A stretch of 16,405 nucleotides of DNA from Campylobacteraceae bacterium (GTDB lineage Bacteria > Campylobacterota > Campylobacteria > Campylobacterales > Sulfurovaceae), in assembly GCA_027081065.1 (NCBI GenBank), contig JALWLW010000066.1, positions 1 to 16,405 of the forward strand. The letters run 5' to 3'. Under the pieces are notes generated by a model, which saw nothing but the letters and a program-made list of their open reading frames with translations, was not told the origin of the DNA and ran no database searches. Shown here one piece after another: positions 1 through 6,287 of the stretch. Every line of letters begins with the position of its first letter. Position 1 is the first letter of the stretch. Both the position numbers and the translations under genes were made by a program.

Positions 1-108
1 CTTTTGGTCTTCTTTATTTCTCAATGAAATTCCTAAAACAAACATGAAAACAGAGCCACCAATCCATGAAATAGCAGCGATAAGATGCAAATGTATTCCC
101 CAACCCAA
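1..108 (-). CDS. N-terminal part of a CopD-like integral membrane protein (cut by window edge)
   Basis: Thirty-six codons read off the left edge of the window. They give one long hydrophobic segment with the pattern HLHLIAAISWIGGSVFMFVLG, followed by a charged loop (RNKEDQK). The H-L-x-A-x-x-W-x-GG pattern is typical of the first helix of CopD/putative copper-export or related cytochrome-like membrane proteins; family placement is inference from this one helix. The preferred start is TTG at 108, because a purine-rich AAAGGGG lies 6 nt upstream. Another TTG at 114 touches that element and is too close to it. A perfect TATAAT at 142-137 on the same strand would give a leader of about 20 nt. The gene is divergent from the phosphatase-like lipoprotein gene. 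Confidence 0.55.
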   Translation of the reverse strand, partial: MGWGIHLHLIAAISWIGGSVFMFVLGISLRNKEDQK

Positions 109-136
109 TGTCAACCCCTTTAACCTAAGTAATGTT

Positions 137-142
137 ATTATA
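137..142 (-). promoter_or_regulatory. -10 element for the leftmost (-) gene
   Basis: TATAAT on the minus strand, about 30 nt upstream of the proposed TTG start at 108. No clear -35 is seen, which is usual for Campylobacterota sigma-70 promoters. It overlaps a possible plus-strand -10 (TATACA, 139-144) for the divergent lipoprotein gene. Confidence 0.45.
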
Positions 143-173
143 CACAGTTTAAAACAGATATAAAAGGAAAGCT

Positions 174-1484
174 TTGAAAAATTCTAATAAAACCATATTA
201 ATCTTCATTATACTATTATTTACAGCCTGTTCTACTACTCAGCCTAAAAATCCTCATGGGAAAAGTGATAAATATCGTCTCATTTGGAATGACAATCCCA
301 TGCACACCATGACCATTGCATGGAATCAATATGAGGGACAACCTTTGTTACATTATGGTTTAACAAAAGCTACTAAGCAAACGCTCAAACCTCATCGTGC
401 CACCGACTACCGTGGTATGCACAATAATTTTGCACGACTCACAAAGTTAAAAGCCGACAGCCAATACTTTTTTAAAATTTGTACCGAAAATAACTGTTCT
501 GAACTCATGTATTTTAAAACAGCTCCTAAAGATAACAAAGCTTTTACTTTTATAGCAGGAGGAGATTCACGAAGCATTCCAAGAGGAAGAATAAGAGGAA
601 ACATCTTAGTCTCAAAAATTCGCCCACTTTTCATTGCCCATGGTGGCGACTACACCAAAAATGGAACGGCTAAAGAGTGGCAAAGATGGTTAGATGAATG
701 GCAACAAACCAAAAGTTCTGACGGTCGTATGTACCCTCTACTACTCACCCATGGTAACCATGAAAACAAAGACCATGCCATGCTCAACAAACTTTTTGAT
801 GTTCCTAATGTTGATGTCTATTCTAAAATGAATTTTAACTTTTTGTCACTCTATACGCTTAACACCGAACTTGAAAATGGTGTGGGCTATTACGACATGG
901 TCAGCAAAGAAAAATGGAATAAAAACAAAAAATGGGATGCCCAAACAACATGGTTTAAAAAAACACTGAAAGAAGATGAGAAAAAATGGAAAATTGTCTT
1001 TTACCATCGTCCCTTACGTCCTCACAAAAAATCTAAAGCTGAGGGAGAACTACGTTACCTAGATTGGTCACCACTTTTTTACAAACATGGAGTACAACTT
1101 GCCATTGAGTGTGACTCACACTTAGTTAAATACACCTACCCTTTAAAACCAGATATCTTAGGAGAAGAGGGTTTTGTAGTTGACAAAGAAAATGGTACAA
1201 CCTTCATAGGAGAAGGTTCATGGGGAGCACCTACACGTAAAAATGATGACGATAAATCGTGGACATTAGATAGTGGCAGTTTTTGGCAATTTAAGCTCAT
1301 AACTGCTATGCCAAAGAAATTAGAAGTTCGTACTGTTAAGTTTGGAAGTGAAGATGAAGAGTATGATGCAGATAAAGTAAAAGAGCTTTCTCAAAAAGAA
1401 CAAGATTTGAACCCCATAAACATACCAAAGAACTTGGATTTGTGGGATTCTAAGGTGGGTGAGGTTTTAAGATTAAAACCTTAA
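174..1484 (+). CDS. Secreted purple-acid-phosphatase-like metallophosphoesterase lipoprotein
   Basis: Predicted 436-residue phosphoesterase exported as a lipoprotein. The start is TTG at 174, preceded by AAGGAAAG; no ATG is available before the signal peptide. Residues 1-19 form a signal peptide ending LLFTAC, with Cys19 as the likely lipidated residue. Residues about 35-118 look like the fibronectin-type N-terminal domain of purple acid phosphatases. The calcineurin-like metal-site motifs follow in order: GGDSR (Asp131), GGDY (Asp159), GNHE (Asn195-His196), YHRP (His278) and DSH (His316). The last motif is normally GHxH; here it is CDSH, so the first His is replaced by Asp314. The likely role is periplasmic hydrolysis of phosphate esters; the substrate cannot be read from sequence. 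It stands alone, divergent from the left-edge gene and convergent with the restriction gene. Confidence 0.8.
   Translation: MKNSNKTILIFIILLFTACSTTQPKNPHGKSDKYRLIWNDNPMHTMTIAWNQYEGQPLLHYGLTKATKQTLKPHRATDYRGMHNNFARLTKLKADSQYFFKICTENNCSELMYFKTAPKDNKAFTFIAGGDSRSIPRGRIRGNILVSKIRPLFIAHGGDYTKNGTAKEWQRWLDEWQQTKSSDGRMYPLLLTHGNHENKDHAMLNKLFDVPNVDVYSKMNFNFLSLYTLNTELENGVGYYDMVSKEKWNKNKKWDAQTTWFKKTLKEDEKKWKIVFYHRPLRPHKKSKAEGELRYLDWSPLFYKHGVQLAIECDSHLVKYTYPLKPDILGEEGFVVDKENGTTFIGEGSWGAPTRKNDDDKSWTLDSGSFWQFKLITAMPKKLEVRTVKFGSEDEEYDADKVKELSQKEQDLNPINIPKNLDLWDSKVGEVLRLKP
1462..1481. repeat. 9-bp perfect inverted repeat at the end of the phosphoesterase gene
   Basis: AGGTTTTAA and TTAAAACCT separated by GA, lying over the last codons of the plus-strand gene and ending just before its stop. 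No T-run follows on either strand, so its use as a terminator between the two convergent genes is uncertain. Confidence 0.35.
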
Positions 1485-1526
1485 TGCTTACCTAAATTAA
1501 TGTGAAAACTCTGCCTTAAAAGCCTG

Positions 1527-2297
1527 TTAGATATTTTGTATACTTAAGCTATCAAAACCTTCATATTTCTGAAACGATAAAAGATACAAACTTTTAAGCA
1601 TATTACCATCTATCTCTTTTAACTCTTCAAATACACTATTTTTAGTTCCCTCTTGTTCTATTGCATCTAAGACATCATCCATGACTTTTGGAAGTATTTC
1701 AACAAGTTGTTTAAATGCTTCTTTCTCTCCTGTAACCAACTCATAAAATTTATCAATAGAGACTCTCCTTATATTTTCATGAGAGGTTGATACTCCATCT
1801 AAAGATACTTTCCAAGCTATATTTTGACTCTTTTTAGCAATTACCTCTACTAAATAACATGCTCTCTCTCTATCTTCTAAAAGTTTGTTTTGCATTCTCA
1901 TAAATGTTTTTTGAGAGGAAGACGAGTTCATTGTATTATGTTTATTTTTCATCTCCACATAGATTTTATCAACATCATTAACAATATCAAACCCTTTTTT
2001 AGGAACACTCCAATTTGTTTCTTTTGTATCTTTATGATAAATATATTTAAAAATATTTTGTTGAAAATAACCAATATTATTACTATTTGACTTATCCATT
2101 TGCCTAATAGATTCAGATTCGATAATCTCTTCAATAGTTTTTCCATAAACTTTAGAATCAAATGTCAGTTTTATAGGGTCAATCAAATTTTTGTTAAACT
2201 CTTTTAAAGTAATTTTAAATCGATACTTTTTGATGGTCTCTTTTGCATGATTAAAGAGATTTTCATCGCTAATAAAACTTAAATTATAGCTTCTCAT
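1527..2297 (-). CDS. Type II restriction endonuclease, Eco47II-like (predicted GGNCC)
   Basis: A 256-residue protein that I recognise as the Eco47II/Sau96I-like restriction endonuclease family, whose known members cut GGNCC; this specificity is transferred by family resemblance, not shown here. The likely PD-(D/E)xK catalytic core is KGFDI (Asp104) followed by VEMKNK (Glu115, Lys117). Next comes the family-typical stretch KHNTMNSSSSQKT (119-131). The ATG at 2297 directly abuts the TAG stop of the cytosine methyltransferase gene (TAGATG), so the two are almost certainly translated from one message and coupled, with methylase before nuclease. The reading frame is intact and full length. Base composition is as AT-rich as the surroundings or slightly more. 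Confidence 0.82.
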   Translation of the reverse strand: MRSYNLSFISDENLFNHAKETIKKYRFKITLKEFNKNLIDPIKLTFDSKVYGKTIEEIIESESIRQMDKSNSNNIGYFQQNIFKYIYHKDTKETNWSVPKKGFDIVNDVDKIYVEMKNKHNTMNSSSSQKTFMRMQNKLLEDRERACYLVEVIAKKSQNIAWKVSLDGVSTSHENIRRVSIDKFYELVTGEKEAFKQLVEILPKVMDDVLDAIEQEGTKNSVFEELKEIDGNMLKSLYLLSFQKYEGFDSLSIQNI

Positions 2298-3344
2298 CTA
2301 ATTCTCTTTCAATTTATCTAAATAGTTGATAATAGCCAAGCCAACCTCTTTAGCCAAATTCACAGGAACAGCATTACCAATCTGTTTGTACTGTTGAGAC
2401 AATGCTCCTTCAAAAACCCAACTATCAGGAAATGACTGAATACGTGCATTCTCTCGTACAGAAAAAGGGCGTAATTCATCAGGATGACATCGCTCTGTTT
2501 GCTTTTGGGCAGGGCTACAGAGTACGGTCAATCCTGCTTCATCCCAAGATAATCGCCTTGCGATTCCTGTGCGTCCTCCACCCATAAAATAAGTACTTTT
2601 CATATAATCCCTAGCTACATCATCAGGTAAATCTCGCCAACATCCCCCTGGTTTTACATGTTTAAGCACCTCTTTTTTCTTTTCATTATAGGTCGCACAA
2701 GGAGAATCAGGCACATCTTGTAAAATATCTTTTAAAGTTAATTTTTTAGTATGAGGTGTAGGAAACTCAAACGCTTCATTTATCTTCTCTGTAATATCTT
2801 TTCGTATACCTATAATAATAATTCGTTGTCGTTTCTGAGCCACGCCATAATCAACGGAGTTTAGTACTTTATACTGAACAAGATAGCCAACTTCTTCAAA
2901 AACTTTTATCATTGTTTGAAGCGTTTTCCCACCATCATGGGAGACTAACCCTTTTACATTTTCAGCAAAAAACATTTTCGGTTTCAACTCTGCTAAAATT
3001 TTAGCAAAATCAGAAAAAAGCGTTCCTCTTACATCTGCCATACCTTGGCGATTACCTGCATAAGAAAACGATTGACAAGGGTAGCCACCAGAAAGTAAGT
3101 CTATCTCTTCATCATCTTTTAAATACTTTTTAATACCCTCTTCTGATATTTTAGTAATATCTCCCTCAATAATATTCCAATTTGGTCGATTGGCTCTCAG
3201 TGTTTTACAGGCCCATTTGTCTAATTCAACGGTTGCTTTTGTGCTAAACCCTGCCTTCTCTAAGCCTAAAGCCAATCCACCTGCTCCTGCAAAGAGTTCT
3301 ACAACATTATAGGAAGAAGGATGAATATTTTTTAGTTTACTAAT
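2298..3344 (-). CDS. DNA (cytosine-5-)-methyltransferase, partner of the Eco47II-like endonuclease; non-standard start
   Basis: C5-cytosine methyltransferase that should protect the host sites of the adjacent endonuclease. In the 348-residue form proposed here, the motifs appear in order: motif I VVELFAGAGG (14-23, AdoMet binding), motif IV GGYPCQS (catalytic Cys90), motif VI ENV (128-130), motif VIII QKRQR (170-174), a target-recognition region, motif IX RENARIQSFPD (297-307) and motif X IGNAVP (322-327). The first usual start codon is TTG at 3275, which lies after motif I and would give a dead enzyme. The frame stays open to a TAA at 3365-3363 but contains no ATG, GTG or TTG. ATT at 3344 lies 7 nt after AAGG and is the best initiation candidate; ATT at 3347 and a one-base frameshift joining an upstream ATG are alternatives. 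The product call is firm; the start is not. Confidence 0.9.
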   Translation of the reverse strand: MSKLKNIHPSSYNVVELFAGAGGLALGLEKAGFSTKATVELDKWACKTLRANRPNWNIIEGDITKISEEGIKKYLKDDEEIDLLSGGYPCQSFSYAGNRQGMADVRGTLFSDFAKILAELKPKMFFAENVKGLVSHDGGKTLQTMIKVFEEVGYLVQYKVLNSVDYGVAQKRQRIIIIGIRKDITEKINEAFEFPTPHTKKLTLKDILQDVPDSPCATYNEKKKEVLKHVKPGGCWRDLPDDVARDYMKSTYFMGGGRTGIARRLSWDEAGLTVLCSPAQKQTERCHPDELRPFSVRENARIQSFPDSWVFEGALSQQYKQIGNAVPVNLAKEVGLAIINYLDKLKEN

Positions 3345-3351
3345 AATAAAA

Positions 3352-3357
3352 CCTTTT
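3352..3357 (-). promoter_or_regulatory. Ribosome binding site that points to the ATT start of the methyltransferase
   Basis: AAAAGG on the minus strand, 7 nt upstream of ATT at 3344 and 4 nt upstream of ATT at 3347. It overlaps the stop codon of a nine-codon upstream frame. No ATG, GTG or TTG in the methyltransferase frame lies at a usable distance. Confidence 0.55.
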
Positions 3358-3385
3358 AATAGTTATATATTTTTATTACTCTCAT
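3356..3385 (-). CDS. Possible 9-residue leader ORF upstream of the methyltransferase
   Basis: ATG at 3385 opens MRVIKIYNY and stops at a TAA that overlaps the methyltransferase ribosome binding site. It lies a few bases after the predicted transcription start, so it would be nearly leaderless. It could feed ribosomes to the ATT start by reinitiation. It could also be the remains of the true N-terminus: one extra T within 3356-3360 would fuse it in frame with the methyltransferase. Only position and frame support it. Confidence 0.3.
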   Translation of the reverse strand: MRVIKIYNY

Positions 3386-3396
3386 TTTATCTAAAA

Positions 3397-3424
3397 ATTT
3401 TATAGAGTTGTAGAAATATGTCAA
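3397..3424 (-). promoter_or_regulatory. Sigma-70 promoter of the restriction-modification pair
   Basis: Minus strand: a perfect TTGACA at 3424-3419, a 16-nt spacer, and TAAAAT at 3402-3397 (within TATAAAAT). Transcription would start near 3390, just ahead of the short leader ORF and the methyltransferase. A consensus -35 is uncommon in Campylobacterota and is not seen at the other promoters of this window. Confidence 0.6.
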
Positions 3425-3431
3425 ATTGTAA

Positions 3432-3462
3432 TATAGCCACTATCCAAGAGATAGTGGCTATA
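3432..3462 (-). terminator. Perfect 13-bp hairpin downstream of thrC
   Basis: Stem 3432-3444 pairs without mismatch with 3450-3462 around the 5-nt loop CAAGA. It begins 18 nt after the thrC stop. The minus-strand sequence after it is T-rich (TTACAATTTG) but not a clean T-run. It most likely ends the thrC message and insulates it from the restriction-modification promoter, whose -35 begins 8 nt further on. Confidence 0.6.
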
Positions 3463-3480
3463 AGAATAATCACCGTTTAA

Positions 3481-4950
3481 TTATAAAAAAGTAAGCATCT
3501 CTTTCTGAATATCCTCTTTCTCAACAATAACAGTATGTTTAATCTCTTTAGCAAACAATCCATCAATCATTTTTGGAGAAGTTACATTAGTATTGGCTTT
3601 TATCCACTCTATCGCTTCTGTGTCTTCTTTAATGTCAGTTTGACCTAAAGCACGTGCGACAGTCGGTGAGAACTTTGTCCACTCTGCTGTGGAGTAGACA
3701 ATGCTTTTTAAATCTTTTAGCGTGTCTTTTTCATAAGATTTCATACAGGTTGCTGTATGTGGGTCCATTATGTAACCCTCTTTCGCATACTTCGCAATGT
3801 AGGCTTCACATTGGTCATCTTCTGAGTATGTAGCTGAAAAATCTTTTTGAATTTCTGCTTTTTCTTCTTCTGTCATAGTAAATTTATTTTTACTTGCCAA
3901 GTCGTCCATAAGTTCTTTGGTACGCTCTGCTCCAAATTTATGGAACATAATACGCTCAATGTTTGAACTTTTCAAGATGTCCATAGCAGGAGATTCTGTT
4001 TTGATTAACTCACGTGTTGTGAGGTCATACTCACCATTTTCTATCCAATCTGTTAAGATGTTGTTGACATTTGAAGAGATAAGAATTTTTTCTACAGGAA
4101 GCCCTGCTTCTTTCGCATAGAAACCACCTAAGGCATTTCCAAAGTTTCCAGAAGGAACAATGAGGTAAACATTTTCACCCATTTGAATCTCACCCATACG
4201 TACCAATTCAAGGTAAGAGTGAATGTGGTAAATGGTTTGAAAAATAATACGTCCAAAGTTTACAGAGTTGGCAGCTGAAAGTTTAATATTTCTACTTGCT
4301 AACTCATCCTTAAACTCATCTGAGGCAAGAAGTGCTTTTAGCGTATTTTGCGTATCATCAAAATTTCCATGCACACCAATGACCTTTAGATTCTCTGCTT
4401 CTTCAGTTACCATCTGTAGACGTTGAACATCAGAAGTTCCACCGTCTGGGTAGAGACAAGCTACTTTAATGTTCGCTTGATTTTTAAAGGTCTCTAAAGT
4501 AGCAGGACCTGTGTCTCCAGAAGTTGCAGCCATAATGAGGTAGTTTTCATTACGTTTTTGAGCCTCTTTTGCTAACACATAACCAAAAGGTTGTAACGCC
4601 ATATCTTTAAACGCACGGGTTGGTCCATGGTAAAGTTCTGAGACGAAACAGTCATCTTCTATTTTACTAAGAGGAACAGGGTTAGCAGGGTCATCAAAAG
4701 CATCGTAACGAGAAAGAGCTTGGGTTAAAGTAGCCTCATCAATATCAATGTCAAAACCTTGAAGTACGGCTAATGCCAGTGTTTTATAGTGAGAGTTTAA
4801 ATGTGAAGTTAAAAACTCTGTGTCAAAAACAGGTAAAAACTCTGGTACATAAATACCTCCATAACTAGCACTAGGGCTAAGAATAGCCTCTGAAAAGTTT
4901 ACTTTTTCTGCTTTTTGCCCATCATTACCACGTGTTTCTATAAATTGCAT
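3481..4950 (-). CDS. thrC: Threonine synthase
   Basis: Converts O-phospho-L-homoserine to threonine using pyridoxal phosphate, the last step of threonine synthesis, in the cytoplasm. The 489-residue protein has the family N-terminus (TRG… then SYGGIYVPE) and the cofactor-lysine motif GPTRAFKDMAL (Lys115). SGDTGPA (144-150) and a later SGNFGNALGG contact the phosphate and cofactor. The length matches the longer, fungal/proteobacterial type of threonine synthase. The preferred start is ATG at 4950, because AGGA lies 6 nt upstream; the in-frame TTG one codon earlier is too close to it. The gene has its own promoter at 4978-4986 and a hairpin after its stop, so it is probably transcribed alone. 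No other threonine genes are next to it. Confidence 0.95.
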   Translation of the reverse strand: MQFIETRGNDGQKAEKVNFSEAILSPSASYGGIYVPEFLPVFDTEFLTSHLNSHYKTLALAVLQGFDIDIDEATLTQALSRYDAFDDPANPVPLSKIEDDCFVSELYHGPTRAFKDMALQPFGYVLAKEAQKRNENYLIMAATSGDTGPATLETFKNQANIKVACLYPDGGTSDVQRLQMVTEEAENLKVIGVHGNFDDTQNTLKALLASDEFKDELASRNIKLSAANSVNFGRIIFQTIYHIHSYLELVRMGEIQMGENVYLIVPSGNFGNALGGFYAKEAGLPVEKILISSNVNNILTDWIENGEYDLTTRELIKTESPAMDILKSSNIERIMFHKFGAERTKELMDDLASKNKFTMTEEEKAEIQKDFSATYSEDDQCEAYIAKYAKEGYIMDPHTATCMKSYEKDTLKDLKSIVYSTAEWTKFSPTVARALGQTDIKEDTEAIEWIKANTNVTSPKMIDGLFAKEIKHTVIVEKEDIQKEMLTFL

Positions 4951-4977
4951 CAAATATCCTATAAAAAATTATGTGGA

Positions 4978-4986
4978 ATTATAGCA
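4978..4986 (-). promoter_or_regulatory. Extended -10 promoter of thrC
   Basis: TGCTATAAT on the minus strand, preceded by a T-rich stretch (TTTGTTTTCTTTT) rather than a -35 box. This is the usual form of a Campylobacterota sigma-70 promoter. The predicted start of transcription near 4971 gives a leader of about 20 nt before the thrC ATG. Confidence 0.7.
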
Positions 4987-5001
4987 AAAGAAAACAAATA
5001 G

Positions 5002-5109
5002 TTAAACGTAGTTAATTAGTTTTCGTTGCAAGTAAAGACGTGCTTGTCTGGCACTGCTACTTGATGATTTTAATAGTAGGTAAATCACTGTTGTTGAAAG
5101 TATTTTCAT
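5002..5109 (-). CDS. Small protein of 35 residues, function unknown
   Basis: An ATG at 5109 opens 35 codons ending in TAA. It is preceded by a full AAGGAG ribosome binding site 5 nt upstream, the strongest in the window, and by TATAAT at 5140-5135. The product begins with a short hydrophobic stretch (ILSTTVIYLLL), then a serine run (five Ser at 15-19), then a basic tail with RQARLYLQRKL and net positive charge. It could be a single-helix membrane peptide or a toxin-like small protein; I do not recognise a family. It lies between the amidase and thrC on the same strand, ending about 20 nt before the thrC promoter. The case for a real gene rests on the start region, not on homology. Confidence 0.6.
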   Translation of the reverse strand: MKILSTTVIYLLLKSSSSSARQARLYLQRKLINYV

Positions 5110-5134
5110 AGCTACTCCTTGAATTTAAAAAATA

Positions 5135-5140
5135 ATTATA
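5135..5140 (-). promoter_or_regulatory. -10 element for the 35-residue small ORF
   Basis: Perfect TATAAT on the minus strand within an AT-rich stretch, about 26 nt upstream of the small ORF's ATG. A transcript starting near 5128 would place AAGGAG close to its 5' end. No -35 is visible. Confidence 0.45.
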
Positions 5141-5175
5141 AAATTAAAGTTAGTAGGAAGTGTGAAAGTAAAAAG

Positions 5176-6285
5176 CTACTTATTTTTTAAATAACGCTCA
5201 ATTCCCTCAGCAATTCCTTTAGCTAAAAGAGAACGATAATAATCATTCATCAGGTTTCTACCCTCTTTTGGATGTGTAATGTAACCAGTTTCTACTAGAA
5301 TTGCTGGCATTTGAGCACCTACAAGTACCCAAAAATTGGCTGTTTTTACACCACCATCTTCTACTATACCAAAATGTTTTCGAACATTGTGTAGCATTTT
5401 AGTACTGACATCAATTCCTAGCTTATGAGACTCTACGATTTTTTCTCGACTAATCAAAGACAAATAAGCATTTTTAGTATAATAATCTTTACCTTTAAAT
5501 AATACAGAGTTCTCTTTGGCAGCAGCTTCTTTGGCTCGTTTCGTTTTAGCAGGGGAGAGATAATAAATCTCTACTCCTTTAAAAGCATTACGTAAGTTCT
5601 TTTTAGGAGCTGCATTCGCATGAATCGAGACAAAAATATCTGCTTTTTTCTGATTGGCAAATTCTGTTCTTTTAGGAAGCTTAACAAAATCGTCACTATC
5701 TCTGGTCATGTAGACTTTGTAACCTTTGTCAATAAGTCTTTTTTTGAGCTTTTTCGCAACAGATAATACTACTTGTTTTTCTCTTTTGTCACCACAACAA
5801 GAAGCACCATTGTCTTTTCCACCATGACCAGCATCTATGACCACAATGTAGTTTTTATTTTTACTTGAATAACTATTGCTACTACTTCTACTTTTAGTAG
5901 TTGACTTAATGGTTGCCTTAGCACCACTTACAAGAGGAATGGCTAATACTTTACCATTAAAAGCATGATACTTATCTAAACCTTTTTCTTTAGAGACAAT
6001 GACAACACGAAGCTTTTTAGGAGAATTTTGAGCAATTCTAAACGAGTCAATGGTTCTAAAAGAATGAGAAGAAATACCTTTTCCATTGGGTAAGGTTGCT
6101 CCATGAATATCGAAAACATATTTCATTTTACCCTCTTTAGCAGGAAGCGTAAAATACGTAACTCGTTCAATCTTAGAAGAGAAATAAAGCCTAAGTTCAG
6201 CTTGACGAATTTTACTTTTTACAAAATTGTTTTCTGCAAAAAGTAAGTTAGAAAAAAATATAAATATTATTAGTTTATTAAAAAT
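5176..6285 (-). CDS. amiA: Secreted N-acetylmuramoyl-L-alanine amidase (AMIN-like + Amidase_3); ATT start proposed
   Basis: Periplasmic zinc amidase that cleaves the bond between MurNAc and the stem peptide during cell separation. In the 369-residue form proposed here, residues 1-17 are a signal peptide (MFNKLIIFIFFSNLLFA, cut before ENN). An AMIN-like domain covers about 22-118, and a Ser/Lys-rich linker about 120-145. The Amidase_3 domain runs to the end, with zinc ligands His154 (DAGHGG), Glu169 and His222 (SIHANA), and catalytic Glu332 (VETGY). The first usual start, ATG at 6126, falls inside the AMIN-like domain and would remove the signal peptide. The upstream frame is coding and continuous but has no ATG, GTG or TTG. 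ATT at 6285 lies 7 nt after GGAG and 2 nt after the stop of the preceding gene. Last gene of the operon. Confidence 0.88.
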   Translation of the reverse strand: MFNKLIIFIFFSNLLFAENNFVKSKIRQAELRLYFSSKIERVTYFTLPAKEGKMKYVFDIHGATLPNGKGISSHSFRTIDSFRIAQNSPKKLRVVIVSKEKGLDKYHAFNGKVLAIPLVSGAKATIKSTTKSRSSSNSYSSKNKNYIVVIDAGHGGKDNGASCCGDKREKQVVLSVAKKLKKRLIDKGYKVYMTRDSDDFVKLPKRTEFANQKKADIFVSIHANAAPKKNLRNAFKGVEIYYLSPAKTKRAKEAAAKENSVLFKGKDYYTKNAYLSLISREKIVESHKLGIDVSTKMLHNVRKHFGIVEDGGVKTANFWVLVGAQMPAILVETGYITHPKEGRNLMNDYYRSLLAKGIAEGIERYLKNK

Positions 6286-6287
6286 GT

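Noticed and set aside
1462..1481. Inverted repeat read as a two-way terminator
   Set aside because: The stem is AT-rich with a tiny loop and no T-run on either side; kept only as a repeat.
2298..3275. Methyltransferase beginning at TTG 3275
   Set aside because: This start removes the AdoMet motif I that is encoded in frame directly upstream, so it cannot be the functional protein.
5150..5200. Terminator after the amidase gene
   Set aside because: Only a 5-bp AT-rich stem (AAGTA/TACTT) can be drawn; not enough to call.
5176..6126. Amidase beginning at ATG 6126
   Set aside because: It would lose a clear signal peptide and half of the AMIN-like domain encoded in the same open frame, and would leave a 161-nt gap inside a tight operon.
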